Source: Acidobacteriota bacterium
Lineage (GTDB): Bacteria; Acidobacteriota; Thermoanaerobaculia; Thermoanaerobaculales; Sulfomarinibacteraceae
DNA: 14,403 nt
Direction: 5' to 3'
Assembly (NCBI GenBank): GCA_030637805.1
Contig: DAOWFV010000004.1
Span: 1-14,403 of the forward strand
The translations under genes and the position numbers were made by a program. Below, piece by piece: positions 13,546-14,403 of this stretch; position 1 is the first letter of the stretch, and each line of letters opens with the position of its first letter. The notes beneath the pieces were generated by a model. That model did no database searches. It was given only the letters and a program-made list of their open reading frames with translations, and had not been told where the DNA came from.

Positions 13546-14403
13546 TGCTTCAGCGGCGGAGGGCAGGCAGGATCCGCCCGCAGCTCGATGGCCTGCGAGC
13601 GGTGCTGGCGACCCTCGGTGATCCACAGCGTCGTTTTCCTTCGATCCTCGTCGTCGGTACTAACGGAAAGGGGTCGACCGTTGCCATGCTAGAGGCGGTG
13701 CTGCGGGCTCACGGCCTCACGACCGGCCTCTACACCTCACCCCACCTTGTACGGGTGGAGGAGCGGATCCGCCTCGACGGCCGGCTAATCTCCGGGGCCG
13801 AGCTGGAGGATCGCCTCGCCGATCTCGAAGCATTCCCAGAGCTCACGTATTTCGAAGCTCTCACCGCGGTCGCCTTCACGGTCTTCGCGGAGGCAGAGGT
13901 AGAAGTGGCGGTGCTCGAGGCGGGGATGGGCGGCAGCTGGGATGCCACCCGTCTTGCAGGAAGTGCGATCGCCGGTCTCACCAACGTCGGCAGCGACCAC
14001 GGCGCGTGGCTGGGTGCGCAGCGGCAGGAGATCGCTCGCGACAAAGGACGGGCGTTGGAGGCGGCCGAGCGCGCCGTCTACGGCGCCGGGGTGCCCGCCG
14101 ACATCCTGAACGAGCTCGGTGCGCCGGCGGCCTCGGCGGCCGACTCGATGGTGCGCGTTACCGGGGATAGCGCCGGGCGGGTCCGATTGGCCTGGGACGA
14201 GGCCGAGGTGGCCATTCGGTTGCCCCTGCCGGGTTCCCACCAGTTAGAAAATCTCCAGCTGGCCGTCGCTCTCGCCCTCGAGGCGGTGGACCAGGGGCTG
14301 CTTGCGGGTCTTGAATCGACGCGGGTGCGGGAGGCCCTGGAGGGTCTCGAGTGGCCGGGTCGTCTCAGCGTCCACCGAGTGGCAGGCCGTAGCGTGCTCG
14401 TGG
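13545..14403 (+). CDS. folC: folylpolyglutamate synthase / dihydrofolate synthase FolC, 3' end missing
   Basis: The frame is open from ATG 13545 to the end of the window (286 codons) and continues beyond it. It is a Mur-ligase-type ATP-dependent enzyme that adds glutamate to (dihydro)folate or dihydropteroate. Motifs are the P-loop GTNGKGST (38-45), YTSPHLV with ERIRLDG after it, EAGMGGSWDATR (125-136; usual form E-GLGG-LDATN), TNVGSDHGAWLG (DH motif), GSHQLENLQLA and EWPGRL. The start ATG shares one base with the accD stop (TGATG), so it is translationally coupled; no Shine-Dalgarno is evident. The N-terminus before RIRPQLDGLR is shorter than in many homologues. accD-folC is a widespread gene pair. 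Confidence 0.95.
   Translation, partial: MLQRRRAGRIRPQLDGLRAVLATLGDPQRRFPSILVVGTNGKGSTVAMLEAVLRAHGLTTGLYTSPHLVRVEERIRLDGRLISGAELEDRLADLEAFPELTYFEALTAVAFTVFAEAEVEVAVLEAGMGGSWDATRLAGSAIAGLTNVGSDHGAWLGAQRQEIARDKGRALEAAERAVYGAGVPADILNELGAPAASAADSMVRVTGDSAGRVRLAWDEAEVAIRLPLPGSHQLENLQLAVALALEAVDQGLLAGLESTRVREALEGLEWPGRLSVHRVAGRSVLV

Overview
The window is compact, GC-rich bacterial chromosome with no tRNA, rRNA, CRISPR array, transposase or phage gene. The gene content (FtsEX, an ExbB/ExbD/TonB system, a Ser/Thr kinase carrying a periplasmic TonB C-terminal domain, a DUF4388 protein) points to a diderm. Kinase-TonB fusions, DUF4388 proteins and tandem exbD genes together suggest Acidobacteriota or a myxobacteria-like lineage. 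This taxonomic call is an inference from gene style, not a marker-based result.

Layout from left to right. (1) The 3' part of rlmN (+, its start lies outside the window) meets pgeF (-) tail to tail with a 43 bp overlap. (2) pgeF diverges from ftsE-ftsX (+), which are translationally coupled. (3) Six minus-strand genes form one operon, read from 7895 down to 3462: exbB, exbD, exbD, a TonB protein, a DUF4388 protein and a secreted TPR protein. It ends in a clear rho-independent terminator at 3415-3438. (4) yebC and ruvC (-) follow, separated by a 210 bp intergenic element bounded by 17 bp inverted repeats and containing two further strong hairpins. (5) A divergent promoter region drives yebC leftwards and, on the plus strand, an 891-residue protein. 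That protein runs from a degenerate receiver domain through a Ser/Thr kinase and one membrane segment to a TonB C-terminal domain. A 75-residue coiled-coil protein follows 15 bp later. (6) accD and the 5' part of folC (+) overlap by one base as TGATG and close the window.

The housekeeping genes cover 23S rRNA methylation, divisome ABC signalling, Holliday-junction resolution, fatty-acid synthesis and folate metabolism. The accessory part has two loci that both use a TonB C-terminal domain. The first is a canonical ExbB-ExbD-energised operon with two co-transcribed partners of unknown function. The second is a kinase whose output domain would lie in the periplasm and whose membrane segment lacks the TonB-type histidine. 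The kinase fusion and the 210 bp inverted-repeat element are the two parts most worth following up.
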